DNA from: Gaeumannomyces sp. JS-464
Taxonomy: Eukaryota; Ascomycota; Sordariomycetes; Magnaporthales; Magnaporthaceae
Assembly: GCA_002197995.1 (NCBI GenBank)
Contig: NGZR01000003.1
Coordinates: 1,426,001 to 1,490,000, forward strand
Reading direction: 5' to 3'
DNA length: 64,000 nt
The notes under the pieces are model-generated. The model was not told the origin of the DNA and did no database searches. It worked only from the letters and a program-made list of their open reading frames with translations. This document shows positions 37,901 to 48,296 of this stretch, one piece after another; position 1 is the first letter of the stretch; each line of letters starts with the position of its first letter. Both the position numbers and the translations under genes were made by a program.

Positions 37901-38978
37901 CAGAGCAGGACGAGCCTTGACCCCCGGGACTACTCGTCGCGCCGCGGCCGCTTCTTCCAGTGGTTCAACGTAACAAATACCAGCGGGATGCCTACCCTGT
38001 TGGCGCTAATGGCGGGTGATGCAGCTTTTGACACGGAAAAGACCCCCAACGACGAGCTCGTGGCAGAGGCCACGGAAATTCTGCGCTCCATATTTGGACA
38101 GTCGGCCGTCCCCGAGCCCACCGAATCGATCGTGACACGGTGGGCGTCGGACAGGTTCGCGCGCGGCAGCTACTCGTCTGCCGGACCCATGATGAAACTC
38201 GACGACTACGACCTCATGTCGAGGCCCGCGGGCGATGGGCACTTCTTCGCGGGCGAGCACACTTCTGCCACGCACCCGGCAACGGTGCACGGAGCGTATA
38301 TGTCTGGTCTCCGGGCGGCCTCGGAGGTCGTCAACGCGATCCTCGGGCCAATCGAGGTGCAACGGCCGCTCATCGTCCCCAAGGAGTCGGCAGCGTCGAT
38401 TCTCAAGCGCAAGGCGGCGGAGGCGGCCCGGGACCCTCGCAAGGAGGCCCTAGAGGCGTACGAGATTCGGCTGTGGGAACACATGCGGGGCCGGCTGGGC
38501 GACTACCCGCTCGAGCCTCCCAAGATGACGACCAAAGCACACCTGCTCTTCACCAAGGCCAACTTCGAAGCTGCGAGGCAGAAGTGTCTGGACGGGCGGC
38601 GGCCGGGCAAGGCACCGCCATCCGCAAGTGAGGTGCGGTCCATGGCGGCCAAGATGTGGAACGCGGCGGGCGAGGAGCAGCGGAGGCCGTTTGTCAAGCA
38701 GGTCGCGCTGCTCAAGGAGCAGCACGTCGCGGCGGTGCGTGAGTTTGTGGCCAAGGCCGAGGAGTACGGCCGTAAGGCCGCCGAGATCACGACCGAGTAC
38801 GAGAAGGAGAACCCCAGGCCGGTGTTCCCCGGGGAAGCGGCGGCGGCGGCGACCGGTACCGGCACCCCCGGCCGCCTCTGCTTCGGCGTCTCCGGCCGCA
38901 ACGGAGGGCCGGCGGGCAAAGAAGATGTCGGTTGGCAGATACACCGAGCCCGACGACGATATGGTCATGACCGGCTAA
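34916..38978 (+). CDS. LSD1-like SWIRM / flavin amine oxidase / HMG-box chromatin protein
   Basis: Two exons (34916-35292; 35656-38978) joined by a 363-nt GT-AG phase 2 intron give about 1233 aa after four frame corrections. Order: disordered N terminus with an acidic stretch (to about residue 290); SWIRM (about 295-400: 'PTDLSPQEYAVQCIGSAESS', 'EEAIGCAKDSRWFDVANLCF', 'RAGYINFGC'); FAD-binding amine oxidase ('VVVIGAGLSGLGCARQL', 'VVVLEGRNRVGGRVYSRP', 'AEMGGMIVTG', 'GCEDGSVIEADYVVNSIPLG', 'FFAGEHTSATHPATVHGAY'); HMG-box-like region near 1080-1170 ('EPPKMTTKAHLLFTKANFEA', 'MAAKMWNAAGEEQRRPFVKQ'). This layout is known from S. pombe Lsd1/Lsd2 and Aspergillus HdmA, which act in histone demethylation or transcription. 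Frame shifts: about 35905-35935, 36658, 37656 (base losses) and the C5 run at about 38865 (gain). Correcting the last gives the C terminus 'MSVGRYTEPDDDMVMTG'. Uncorrected, the frame would run on to 39199. Confidence 0.85.
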
Positions 38979-40072
38979 GGGGATTACCGTGTCGTTGCCC
39001 GGATAACTTCACCTCGTTTAATGCCAGTGAAGCGGATTGTCTTGCTGGCGACTTGACATGGTGCTACCCATTGCTTCTGAGCATGTTCCGTTGGTTTTTA
39101 GTCCATCTCCTTTCCAGCAAAGTCTGCCTTAATTCATTTAACAAACCGCATTTCCAACACATGTATGCATTCTTCTTTCTATATATATCTTCTGCATGAG
39201 ACAAGACAGCGAGTGGGCGGCGGCATTTTGGCGGGAGTATATATATCCTTGTCCCCAACTCGGGTTAGAGTCTCAGCTATACGGGCGGCGCATAATGCGT
39301 TTTGGCCTTTTCGGTCTGGCTATTGCTGTTGCTTAGTTTCTCTTTTCATCTTTGGCATCATAATTGCTATCATCCATCTTCTCAACACGATTGTTTTGGC
39401 CTGGTGTCGGGTTGCGGCCCGAGTGATGGGAAAATGGTGGAACGAAAGAGTAAAGAAAGAAAAAAAAAATACTGTTCGCTGGCTTATGGCCCAAGCTTGC
39501 GTGGACGACGAGGGTCCGACAGAGCCGCCCGATGCAATGGCCTACGGAATGCCTGCTTTTGCATTGGCGTCCCTTGTTGGTTTATATTCGGTTGTCAACA
39601 GTATCTGTCGTGTGTGATTTGTGTGTTGCCGTGTACCGACCAACACAACTGTCCAGGGGACCTGAGAGAGGAAACACGTAAAAGGCACCAAAGGGACGGA
39701 TAACACAAGCACGTCTGGATGGGAAGCACATGGCAGAGCAGGCAGGAGAAGAGCGTCACAAGAAATTAATTTGACTAAAATAAGTGATTGGGTCTAGCAT
39801 CGCCCTCGTCACATCATTGCGTACCTAGGTAGGTATCCAGTATCCCTCATGTCTTTATTTCTACGATCTTGGTACACAGAACGGCGAGGTGCATGATTGC
39901 GGGAATAAAAAGAACACATGCATTTGTACAAAGTGAAGATGATTTTCGGTGGTACTGAGGGATTCCCCTTCTTTCCCCCATCTCCCTTTTTAATGGTGGG
40001 AAGCCAGCAGACGAGCCCCCAGTCCCCCGCAAATCTACAGCCTCACACCGAGCCCTCCATAGATTACCCACT
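38979..40072. other. Convergent spacer, LSD1-like and ATP synthase gamma
   Basis: Contains the 3' flanks of both genes, a short TA-rich tract (tatatatat, near 39239) and the palindrome 'gtacctaggtaggta' at 39821-39835. No gene was seen. Confidence 0.55.
39821..39835. repeat. CCTAGG-centred palindrome
   Basis: GTACCTAGGTAGGTA lies downstream of the ATP synthase gamma gene. A perfect 12-bp version lies upstream of the same gene. Confidence 0.6.
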
Positions 40073-41400
40073 TTACATGTCCTCGGAAGCGGTGGCACCA
40101 GTGATGATCTCAACCAGCTCACTGGTGATGACGGCTTGACGGGTCCGGTTGAAGAGAATCTGGTATTTGTTGATCATCTCACCGGCGTTCTTGGAGGCAT
40201 TCTACAAAAAGGGGCATGGAGAGTCAATATCTGGAATGGCCGCCCTCCGTTGGCATGAGGTGTAGAGAGGAAGGAGCAGGGGGTCTTGTGTTGAACTCAC
40301 GTCCATAGCGTTGCGGCGGGCGGACTGCTCGCAGGCGTGACCCTCAGCCAGAGCCCAGTAGAGCGAGTTGGCCAGAGCGTACTCGCGCAGGTTGGGGAGG
40401 AGCTCCTCATCGACCTCGAAGGCAGAGAAGTTGGCTGCGCATGGGGAGATGGTAAGCTGGGTTAGCATGAGGACGTCTCCACAAAGATAGACAGGGGATA
40501 GGCTCACGCGAAGCGGCAATGGCCTCCTCAGAGAAGGCCTCGACAATGGCGGGCTCGTAGCTCTGAGCGTTCAAGAACTTGTTGTAGTAGATCTTGATGC
40601 TCTTGTAGTCGCCGGGCAGCTGGACGATCTGGTCGGCGATGGCCTGGGCGTCGGCAAAGGTGGGGATGTCCTTGCCGATGCCGGCGAAGCTGAGCTGGAT
40701 CTCCTTTGCGTTGGTGCGGCTCAGCTGGGACTTGCACTTCTCGCCAACGACGACAAGGTCGAAGTTGGCACCCTCGGCGGCCAGCTTCCGGACGGTGCGG
40801 GAGAGACCCGAGTGAATACCGCCGCACAGGCCCTTGTCGGAGCTGCAGATGATGAGCAGGTCCTTCTTGTCCTCGGCCTCGAGCGGCTTGGTCTGGGCCG
40901 AGTCGAAGACCTCGTTGGACGTCTGGCCGTACTTGCGGCTGTCAAACATGGCGCGCTGGGCGCGGTTGAGCTTGGTCGACGCAACGATCTTCATCGTCTT
41001 GGTGATCTTCTCGATGTTCTTGATCGACTTGAGGCGGCCCTCGATCTCGCGCAGCGTGGCGTAGGTCGCGGCGTTGGAGCCGGCGGCGACGGCCCTGCGT
41101 GGGGGGTAATTTGCAAATCGTCAATACTGGTTTTCTGGCGGGCCTGTCTCCCCCTCCGGCCAACCCAATCCGATCCAATCCAGCACCACAGAGCTTCCCC
41201 GGGGAGCTGTCATCGCACCGCCCACCAGTCCTCCGTTGCGTCTGCACCGTCCCGTCGCCCGTTGTCGCCAGCTCCCCTCCACATCGGTCCTCCTCCCGCA
41301 TCGCCGAGCGCAACAGAGTGGTGTTCGCCCGCTCCGAAACTTACCGAGAAGGAGCCGCAGCCCCAGCTCGCAGAGCTGGCCTGACAGCCCTCGACAGCAT
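40073..41400 (-). CDS. atp3: Mitochondrial ATP synthase gamma subunit (Atp3)
   Basis: Four exons on the minus strand (41400-41345, 41094-40508, 40434-40301, 40201-40073) give 301 aa, normal for fungal Atp3. The product begins [20 protein letters not shown], an Arg/Ala-rich mitochondrial presequence without acidic residues. It is followed by '[20 protein letters not shown]' and '[19 protein letters not shown]', the N-terminal coiled-coil helix of the rotor stalk. Then come '[20 protein letters not shown]' and the C-terminal helix '[20 protein letters not shown]' with '[19 protein letters not shown]'. Gamma rotates inside the alpha3-beta3 head of F1 and couples proton flow to ATP synthesis in the matrix. 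Donors GTAAGT, GTGAGC and GTGAGT are canonical. No frame correction is needed. Confidence 0.95.
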
Positions 41401-41583
41401 CGTGGTTGGTGGTGTTGTGTGTGGAAAAGGGCGAAAAAAAAAGGGTGCGAGCCTCTGCCGACGGTGGCTCAATTCACCGCGATCGATTTGAGCCAATTGA
41501 TCGGTTTGCGATCAATCGAAGCAGCAAGAGTGGAGAGGTGAACGCCGTCAATTGCAGGTTCTTGCACCTTTTTTTTCGAGATC

Positions 41584-41595
41584 GTACCTAGGTAC
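41584..41595. repeat. Perfect palindrome GTACCTAGGTAC
   Basis: A perfect 12-bp palindrome lies 184 nt upstream of the atp3 start codon. Close relatives of this motif recur in other spacers of the window. Confidence 0.7.
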
Positions 41596-41646
41596 TAGTC
41601 TGGGGAGGGCCCGGTCCCGTTGTTCCGACAAACTCCATCCCCTCGC

Positions 41647-41681
41647 CCAATCACGGGAATTCGGCGGTCCTCGTCACGTGA
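41647..41681. promoter_or_regulatory. CCAAT box and TCACGTGA E-box upstream of atp3
   Basis: CCAAT at 41647-41651 and TCACGTGA at 41674-41681 lie about 250-280 nt upstream of the atp3 start codon. CCAAT is the target of the HAP/CBC complex and CACGTG of Cbf1-type bHLH factors, both known to act on respiratory and mitochondrial genes in fungi. Function here is inferred from motif and position only. Confidence 0.4.
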
Positions 41682-42889
41682 TAGCACCACCCTCCTCACT
41701 AGGCACTTCCGTACCACTTACTTCAGCCTCAGCCCGCAGTCCGCATGAACTGCAAAACCTGGGTACCGTTCGTTGGTAACCGGGTTACTCAGAACAAATA
41801 GCAGTTTATAGTCGGCGACCCCATTACTTTTATTTGTTTGGGATACCGTGGTTGCTGCCAACATATCTACGGAAAGAGGAAGCCTAGTAGGTAGAAAGCA
41901 GATAGAAGAGAATTTGGACCACGGGGCCCCGATTAGCGTGGTCGCAACTGCCCTTCGACTTTGTCACTGGACCATGCGCCTCACCACCTAACTCTGGCCG
42001 CCTCGAGTCTCACGTACCCTCTTCAGCCTATCAGGTCGCTCCCGCCAAAGAGAGTCCCGCACCGCCCGGCCTCCACAACCACTCGGCCCTGCAAGTCCGC
42101 TCTCCGACAGCGTCCACCATGCCTCCAGCTGCCTGCCCGGCCGCCTGTCTGGGCTTTTTCGTGCATTAGGTTTGCCTTGGTTTTGGCCTTTGTCAACGCT
42201 GTGGGGCCTTCTGCCACTTGATCGGGTTGCCCAGAAGCCTGGAGCCAGCCACGACTGCCCGAGGAGGAGTCCATTGAATTGGGTCCTGCAGCGACGCGGC
42301 GAGGAAATCCTCTCAAACCCCCCCCAACGTCCCAGTCTCCGAGCAAAGCTAAGTCAGCAAAAGTCACTGACTGCACTGCACCCATTCCTATGGAACTTCC
42401 CTCCCGCCCTGCAAAAGAAACAGCGAACACGGTACTTCCTGGTCCGCGTGCCCATCCTGTTCATTTTTCTCTTCCATTAATTTTACCCAATCATTTTCAA
42501 TTAGATTTCTTCCTGCTCTCAGATCCAGTTCACCTTCAACTTCAAGCGTGTTGCGTATTCACTTCTCTTTTTTTCCCCTTTGATTTTACTCAGAATTTTT
42601 TAGCCTTTGTTTTTTTTCTCACTCGCTGACTCTGGGCCTTGACGATACCTTCCTTGTCTTTTCGTCTCTAGCCCGCCTTAAATTACCCACTCCTGGCAAA
42701 CTCTTCCTTTGGAACCGACGCCTGTGCTTCCATCCGCCCCAGCTGCGGACGTTTTTATTTTCTCCACGTCTCCTGCCGCCTGCCGACGGGATTCGTCCTG
42801 TGCATCGCCGTCACCCAGATTACATCGATCGCGTCTTCGCTTCGCAACACCTTCTTTTTTATTCACAGCCAACTCACACTCTCTTCGCC
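41682..42889. other. Divergent spacer, atp3 and top1
   Basis: Shared upstream DNA of two divergent genes. The top1-proximal half is rich in T and CT tracts (about 42570-42625), typical of fungal leader/promoter DNA. No coding region was seen. Confidence 0.5.
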
Positions 42890-45800
42890 ATGTCGACCGA
42901 AAGCTCCGACGATGACATGCCCTTGTCACATTTAAATGGCCATGGTGAGTCGTGTCTCTTGTTCGCCTCGGTTTGCCTCGTGTGCGCCAGAGCCCTGTCA
43001 GACGGACGCCTCGCGCCCGCCTTGCCTGGCTGCCTTAACACCGACGTGTCATAATTCACTTTTCTCGCGCCCTGCTCTCGGCGCAGCGCATCATCTCCCA
43101 CGGCCTGCGACCCTTCGAGACTGACCAACTTTCTTTACCCGTGCGCAGTGTCCGCGGCTCGAATCAGCAAGGCAGAGGATAGCGAGATGGACAAGACCTT
43201 TGTTAAGGGAAAGGCCGCCCCGGTCTCGATCCGCAACGGACCGATAGTCGACGATCCCATGGACGTCGATGGCCAAACGAACGGAGCATCAAAGCGCAAG
43301 TCACGCTCGTCGCTGGGCAACAAGCCCGTCAACTACAAGGATGCCTCCGACGACAGCGACGACGGCGCGCCCTTGGTATGCTCGCCTTGGTGGGCATGTG
43401 CTGGAGCAGCCAGCCGTTACTACACTTGGGGACGTTCCGCTAACCTGATACTGACTCGGTGTCCAGGCCAAGCGTCAGAAGCCGAATCATCGCGCGCAGG
43501 CAGACAGCGATGACGACGACGTGCCTCTTAGTAAGAGGGCTAGGTTGCCTCCGTCCATCTACGAAACCCGTCTTTCCGACGACGACTCCGACGACGATGA
43601 GCCCTTGAACGCGAAGCTGGCCAAGAAGAAGGCTGCGATCGAGAAGAAGGCCAGCAATGAGGCCAAGGCCATCCGTGCCAACGATGCCAAATCCAGGAGA
43701 ACCAGCATCAAGAAGGAGGAGGAAGATGATTCCGACGACGAGCCGCTAGCCAAGACTAAGGCCAAGGCGGCTGCAAAACGCCAGTCTAACGGAACCTCGT
43801 CCGCCAAAAAGACGAACGGTGTCAAAAAGGCCGATTCGGACTCGGACGAGCCTCTCTCCAAGTCGAAGAAGCCAGCAGCTAAGGGCAAAGCGACTCCTGC
43901 GAAATCCGCCGCTGCATCCAAGAAGGCCACGCCGGCGAAGAAGGGGGCATCAGTCAAGAAGGAGGCCAAGCAGGAGAGCGAGGAGGCTGAAGGCGGGGAC
44001 GAAGAGGAAGAGGAGTATCGCTGGTGGGACGCCCCCAAGAAGGAGGACGACAGCATCAAGTGGACGACCTTGGAGCACAACGGCGTCATGTTTCCGCCTC
44101 CATACGAGCCGCTGCCCAAGAACGTCAAGCTCATCTACGATTCAGTCCCGCTCGAACTGCACGTGGAGGCCGAGGAAGTGGCCACCTTCTACGGATCCAT
44201 GCTGAATTCCGAGGTCAACACAAAGAATCCGACTTTCAACAAGAACTTCTTCAATGGCTTCAGGGAGAAGCTCAAGCAGACTGGGGGCGCTAAGGATAAG
44301 AAGGGCAACAAGGTCGATGTCAAGGAATTCGAAAAGCTGGACTTCCAACCTATTTTTGCCCATTATCAGGCGATGAACGAGGCCAAGAAAGCCAGGTCCA
44401 AGGAGGAGAAGAAGTTGGACAAGGAGGAGCGTGACAAGCTGGAGGAGCCCTTCAAGTTCTGCAAGTGGGACGGCCGGAAAGAGAAGGTTGGCAACTTCCG
44501 TGTTGAGCCTCCGGGGCTGTTCCGTGGTCGTGGCGAACATCCCAAGACGGGCACTATCAAAGAGCGCGTCATGCCTGAACAGGTCACCATCAACATCGGC
44601 AAGGGCGCCCAGGTGCCTCCAGCGCCTCCCGGTCATAAGTGGAAGGCGGTCCAGCATGACAACAAGGCAACATGGCTAGCCATGTGGCAAGAGAACGTCA
44701 ACGGGAACTACAAGTACGTCATGCTTGCCGCGAACAGCGCCGTGAAGGGCCAGGCCGACTTCAAGAAGTTCGAGAAGGCCAGGGAGCTCAAGAAGCACAT
44801 CGACAAGATCCGCCGCGACTACACCAAGGACCTGCGGAGCGAGGTCATGGCGGATCGCCAGCGAGCCACGGCCATGTACTTCATCGACAAGCTTGCGCTG
44901 AGAGCCGGAAACGAGAAGGACACGGAGAACGAGGCCGAGACCGTCGGCTGCTGCTCTCTCAAGTTCGAGAACGTCACGCTCGTGCCGCCCAACACTGTCT
45001 ATCTTGACTTTCTGGGTAAAGATAGCATTCGCTTCGAGCAGGAGGTTGAGGTCGAGCCTCAGGTTTTCAAGAATCTCAAGATGTTCAAGAAGCCTCCGAA
45101 GGAGGAGGGAGATGACATCTTCGACAGGCTGACCGTAAGAAGCATCCAGGCATTGGATCCGTTGATTTCCCACTGCAGTTGCTAACGCAATGTGTCCAGA
45201 CATCCCAACTGAACAAGCATCTGTCGAGCTACATGACGGGCCTGACTGCCAAGGTCTTCCGTACCTACAATGCTTCCTACACTATGTCGACCCTTCTGCA
45301 GGAGCTCGATGGCCCCAAGATCGCCAAAATGACTGACGCAGAGAAGCTCAAGGCGTACAACGACTGCAATCGCAGGGTCGCCATCCTGTGTAACCATAAG
45401 CGCTCAGCACCCACGTCGCACGGTGCGCAGATGGAGAAGCTCGGCGACAGGATCAAGGGTCAGAAGTACCAGAAGTGGCGCACCAAGATGATGATCCTTG
45501 ATCTTGACCCTAAGCAGAAGAAGAAGAAGGGCGCCGACTTCTTCCAGCGAGAGGAAGAGCTGACGGACGAGTGGGTAAAGTCGCACCAGCAGTTCCTCGT
45601 CGAGGAGAAAAAGACCGCCATCACCAAGAAGTTCGAGAGGGACAACGAGAAGCTCGTCAAAGAGGGCGAGAAGAAGATGCCCGAGAAAGAGCTCAAAGAG
45701 CGCCTCAAGGCGGCGTCGGAGCTCGAGGCCAAGTTCAAGAAGGAGAACAAGACCCACAAGGTTGAGGCCGAGGGCCGCGGTATCACGGTCGAGAAGCTCG

Positions 45801-46147
45801 AGGCAAACATCGAGAAGATCGAGGAGCGCATACGGAACCTCGAGATTCAGGCAGCTGACCGTGATGGTAACAAAGAAGTTGCCCTGGGCACGTCCAAGAT
45901 CGTGAGTACCTCCCCTTTCCGGATGTAGCCGCTTATGGCCAGGTGCACCCATTGATGCTACGCGAACCCATCGGATCAGAAAAATGGCTGACTTGCATGG
46001 CAAAGAACTACATCGATCCCCGTCTCACTGTGGTCTTCTGCAACAAAGGCCAAGGTCGGCATTGAGAAGTTCTTCTCCAAGACCCTGCGAGACAAGTTCA
46101 ACTGGGCCATCCAGTCGGTCGGAGACGATGCCGAGTGGGAGTTCTAG
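42890..46147 (+). CDS. top1: DNA topoisomerase I (type IB)
   Basis: Five exons (42890-42944, 43149-43375, 43467-45134, 45200-45901, 46006-46147) give about 930 aa. The charged N-terminal 250 residues carry repeated acidic 'SDDDxPL' motifs and Lys/Ala-rich linkers. The core follows: '[20 protein letters not shown]', '[20 protein letters not shown]', '[20 protein letters not shown]', '[20 protein letters not shown]', '[20 protein letters not shown]' and '[10 protein letters not shown]'. A long coiled linker leads to the C-terminal domain with catalytic Tyr in '[14 protein letters not shown]' (Tyr codon at 46009-46011) and the family ending '[17 protein letters not shown]'. It relaxes supercoils by a 3'-phosphotyrosyl intermediate. 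One extra base near 46052 (between 'VVFCNK' and 'AKVGIEKFF') must be removed to reach the normal end. Taken literally the product stops about 33 residues early. All introns are GT-AG. Confidence 0.94.
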
Positions 46148-47026
46148 TCGCCCTTAGATTGGCCATCCCCAGCCAATAGCGACCGTCTTCCGCCTTGGCC
46201 GTGTGGTCGAGTCAAAGCCTGTATTTTGTATACCACCTTAGACGGCGAAGCCCCAAGATCTCTATGGCATTTCTCTGCATACATACGCAAATTTCTTTGA
46301 GGCTCGGATAGCCCTTCGACATGGCCGTCGGGCAATCTCAATTTCGTTACCCGTCTCTCACATGGTTCTTTTCGGCGGCTTGGTGGCGGGAAATTCTTTT
46401 TGGCATGGCGGTTGGAGAGGGATCGAGGACGGGGTCAAAAGGTCGGCGGTTGTCTGCCTGATTGGGCATGAGCCATGGTTGCATGCGCACCAGTTCCCTT
46501 GAGATAGGAGCTCGGTGGACCCGTCTATCGGACGGATGCCATGGCGTAACCGACGAACCCCCGACTTCACTGCTTTACTTGAACATAGACCCGAGGCGAT
46601 GACTTTAGACGAGAAATGGAATCACTCTTCACCACAGTGGCCATTCGAATGATCGCGTGAGCTGACAAGGAGCGTGGATGTATCTACTACTGTCCTTACC
46701 CTGCTCTGGGGAATGCTCCCTGACCCAGACCACGAAATTTGCTCCAATATTCTAACTAATTGTCTAAGTATCCAGAAAGCGTGACCTCAATATGCAACCC
46801 AAGAATGTGCCCCGTAGCACATACATGCAGACCATGGAGGCACCCGTGCCAATGCATTTTGACCTCCGTTGTGTGAAACCCAATGTTGAAACTTGAGCCA
46901 GATGTGCTCATAAACAGGCGCTGCTTGCCCCCATTGACCGAACGCCGGATAGTATGCGATAATGAAAATGGGCGAGGACAAATAAAGTGCTAGAAATGTT
47001 TGCTGCTGGGAGCCAAGCAGTCACCC
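46148..47026. other. Convergent spacer, top1 and Crh-type gene
   Basis: No coding region or notable element was recognised. Confidence 0.6.
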
Positions 47027-48296
47027 TCACCGCCTGATGCCGACAACGATTAGGCATAGGATCAAAGGTCCAAAAACGAGAGCGAGATGGGGGGGGCCTG
47101 GAAGGCGCAAGGAGATCTGGTTAGTGTCATGTATTGTGGGAGTGGAGAGCCATGTGTGGTTGTGGCGGGGTAGACATACGAATCAGGGCGCCAGCAGCCG
47201 GAATGAGCTTGCCGTCGGACCGTATCCTCCAGCCCTCGGGCACGGGTAGGGGACGGGTAGGCCGAGGGCTTGGCGGCGGCGGGGCCGCCGATGCCGGCGG
47301 GGACCGAGGGCGACAGTGAGGTGGCGGCGGCGGCGGTGGCGGTGACGGTGATGCTGCCGGCCTTGCCCTTGTTGCCGTTGACGGCGCCGACGGCCTCGAT
47401 GCTCTGCCAGGTGCCGCTCGTGTCCTTGTACCGGTACTGCTTGCCCGTCGAGTAGTCGGCCACGACGATGGACCTGACCAGCATCGAGAAGGGCCCCTTG
47501 CTGTAGTCGGTCGGGCCACGGGCCCAGTCGACGGTTCCAGGGGGTTGGACGGGTCGCCACCGGACCAGGCGCCGAACTTGACCTGCATGGGCGTCTGCGG
47601 GTACTGGCCCGGCTCGGCGTCGGCGTACTTGAGGGTGCGGACGGCGGTGCCGTCGATGGACCAGACGATGCGGTCCTGGGTCCAGTCGACGGCGTACGTG
47701 ATGAAGCGGTCCTGGTTGCCCGGGTTCTTGTGGAACTGGCCGCGGTTGTACGAGGTCGTGAGCCCCTTGCCGAAGTAGTTCGACTGCACCTCGGACCCGT
47801 CGGCGCCGAGCCACTCGAGGTCGATCTCGTCGAGCGTGTCCGACTGCAGCACCAGGGTGCTGACGATGCCCTTGCCGGGCGCCGCCTTCATCGTCACCTC
47901 GACGCGGCCGAACATGATGTAGAAGACGCTGACGAGCTGGGGCGCGTCGCCGCCGCGGGACACGGTGAAGGAGACGCCGTCCTTGCCGTACGACGGCGGC
48001 GAGCCGCCCCCGCTCGGCCGGAAGGCGTCGACCGCGCCCTTTGTGAAGTCGACGTTGACCGTCATGCCCAGCGCCGTGTTGGCCGGACAGGTTGCTATTT
48101 TGGTGAGGGTTGGTTAGCTTTCCAGCTCTTGCTCTCCACCCTCCCTTCCCTCCTTCCTTTCCTCTTTAGGCCTGGCTGCCCGGCAGCACTTACTTGTGTG
48201 TAGGGGGTTGCATGCAGACCAAGTCTGAGACAGCGCCAGCCCGCTGAGCGCCACCATGCCCAGGGCGGCCGTTCTTAACCTCGTTGCTAAGTGCAT
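47027..48296 (-). CDS. Crh/Utr2-type GH16 cell-wall chitin-glucan transglycosylase
   Basis: Three exons on the minus strand (48296-48194, 48094-47180, 47097-47027) give about 362 aa. The start MHLATRLRTAALGMVALSGL is a signal peptide ending near 'ALSQT', followed by 'SACNPLHTTTCPANTALGMT' with two cysteines. The GH16 core carries 'FGRVEVTMKAAPGKGIVSTL', the catalytic 'DEIDLEWLG' near residue 125, 'HKNPGNQDRFITYAVDWTQD', 'TDYSKGPFSMLVRSI' and 'YKDTSGTWQSIEAVG'. After a Ser/Ala/Pro region the tail reads 'PVPEGWRIRSDGKLIPAAGA', then from the last 71-nt exon 'HLALVFGPLILCLIVVGIRR', a hydrophobic membrane anchor. Crh enzymes link chitin to beta-1,6/1,3-glucan outside the plasma membrane. Two compensating one-base shifts (G5 run at 47540-47544 and about 47248) are needed. 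The last exon depends on a C-run acceptor and is less certain. Confidence 0.85.

Noticed and set aside
38979..39199. C-terminal extension of the LSD1-like protein to 39199
   Set aside because: It arises only if the C5 run near 38865 is read uncorrected. The alternative frame gives a compact acidic end with a stop at 38978, while the extension is hydrophobic UTR-like sequence.
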